The notes under the pieces are model-generated. The model made no database searches. It saw nothing but the letters and a program-made list of their open reading frames with translations, and was not told the DNA's origin. Positions 63,575 to 64,000 of a stretch of 64,000 nucleotides of DNA are shown piece after piece. Each line of letters starts with the position of its first letter. Positions within the stretch are counted from its first letter, which is position 1. The translations under genes were made by a program, and so were the position numbers. This stretch comes from Micrasema longulum (taxonomy: Eukaryota; Arthropoda; Insecta; Trichoptera; Brachycentridae): the NCBI GenBank assembly GCA_022494885.1, contig JAGVSM010003552.1:223118-287117 (forward strand). Reading direction: 5' to 3'.

Positions 63575-63925
63575 AGTTTATCCAAACGTTTGAAGACAAA
63601 ATACTGGATTTCACCCTCTCGGGAGTCATTAGGATTAACAAATTACAACAGGGATGGAGAATACCTTAAATAAGGGAATATGGAAGTCTAGGCAGTCTTT
63701 AGGTAGTCTTCAGCACTTTAACTTCGCTAAAATCAACAAATAGAAGAATTGAAGAAATATGCATATTTAAACATGGGCAAAATCGTGAACATTACACAGT
63801 GTATAAAATGACCACTTAAACCAGCCAAAGACAAGTCACAAGCCCTGTAAATGCCTAGACTTCCATATTCCCTTATTTAAGGTATTCTCCATCCCAGTTG
63901 TAATTTGTTAAAAAAAACATTGTTT
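63575..63925. repeat. Rep-C foldback with 60-bp arms
   Basis: Arms 63635-63694 and 63852-63911 are reverse complements at 59 of 60 positions. The 157-nt loop is ordinary rep-C sequence (GAACATTACACAGTGTATAA, ACCACTTAAACCAGCCAAAG). Ordinary copies do not have two matching arms, so one arm was copied and inverted recently. Confidence 0.8.
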
Positions 63926-64000
63926 TCAAATAACACAATATTGAAGTTAGATAGTTGACCTATGTGAAAATATAGTATTCATAATCTATTTAGAATAATT

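Noticed and set aside
1..64000. CRISPR array, bacterial operons, rRNA genes, telomeric repeats
   Set aside because: No regularly spaced repeats with unique spacers, no polycistronic layout, no rRNA-like block and no TTAGG array were seen.

Overview
The window is AT-rich (about 30% GC by eye) eukaryotic DNA from an arthropod, most likely an insect. The evidence is dense interspersed repeats, mariner and PIF/Harbinger remnants, many kinds of non-LTR retrotransposon fragments, Penelope-like elements and tRNA-headed SINEs. It has no bacterial operon structure, no rRNA, no CRISPR array and no intact long ORF. The species is not recognisable from the sequence; the repeat mix would fit a hemipteran, but this is a guess. 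Identities between repeat copies were judged by eye.

Host genes: only one stretch is a convincing host protein-coding exon, a GC-rich, intron-flanked CUB-domain exon on the minus strand at 22472-22689. Weaker candidates are a possible untranslated first exon with a splice donor at 55472-55627, a CpG-rich patch at 46843-46960 and a TATA-type promoter near 63036. The rest of the window reads as one long intron or intergenic DNA built from transposons.

Layout. 1-11 kb: a SINE-A copy, a LINE end, a hammerhead-like motif, two mariner helix-turn-helix fragments and three 5'-truncated copies of one LINE family (H) on the minus strand. 11-20 kb: a tandem Penelope-like array split by a nested LINE, another LINE end, a pair of 145-bp direct repeats and a second hammerhead-like hairpin. 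20-28 kb: two LINE ends, the CUB exon, tandem rep-C fragments, an internally deleted mariner and a 1-kb PIF/Harbinger element that keeps pieces of both of its genes. 28-41 kb: Penelope ends, foldbacks, SINEs and LINE ends. 41-50 kb: a Pipsqueak-type HTH remnant, a second deleted mariner, an integrase fragment, a THAP-like start and a LINE end. 50-55 kb: a nest of rep-C, MITE and SINE-B insertions with visible target-site duplications, and a frameshifted LINE. 56-64 kb: a Penelope-like element with inverted terminal repeats and a GIY-YIG domain, an imperfect tandem block, two SINE-A copies, a possible solo LTR and a rep-C foldback.

Family names used below are local labels. SINE-A and SINE-B are tRNA-headed SINEs. 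Rep-C is a ~330-bp repeat with about 16 copies. Rep-D, E, F, J and K are smaller repeat groups. LINE-G and LINE-H are two non-LTR families recognised by their C-terminal protein ends. PLE means Penelope-like element. The strongest candidate for an undescribed system is the set of PLE ends: hammerhead-like CTGANGA/stem/GAAA motifs, a shared box, a near-perfect hairpin and a conserved ORF start, arranged in tandem at 12.2-13.3 kb and in inverted orientation at 57.2-58.2 kb.
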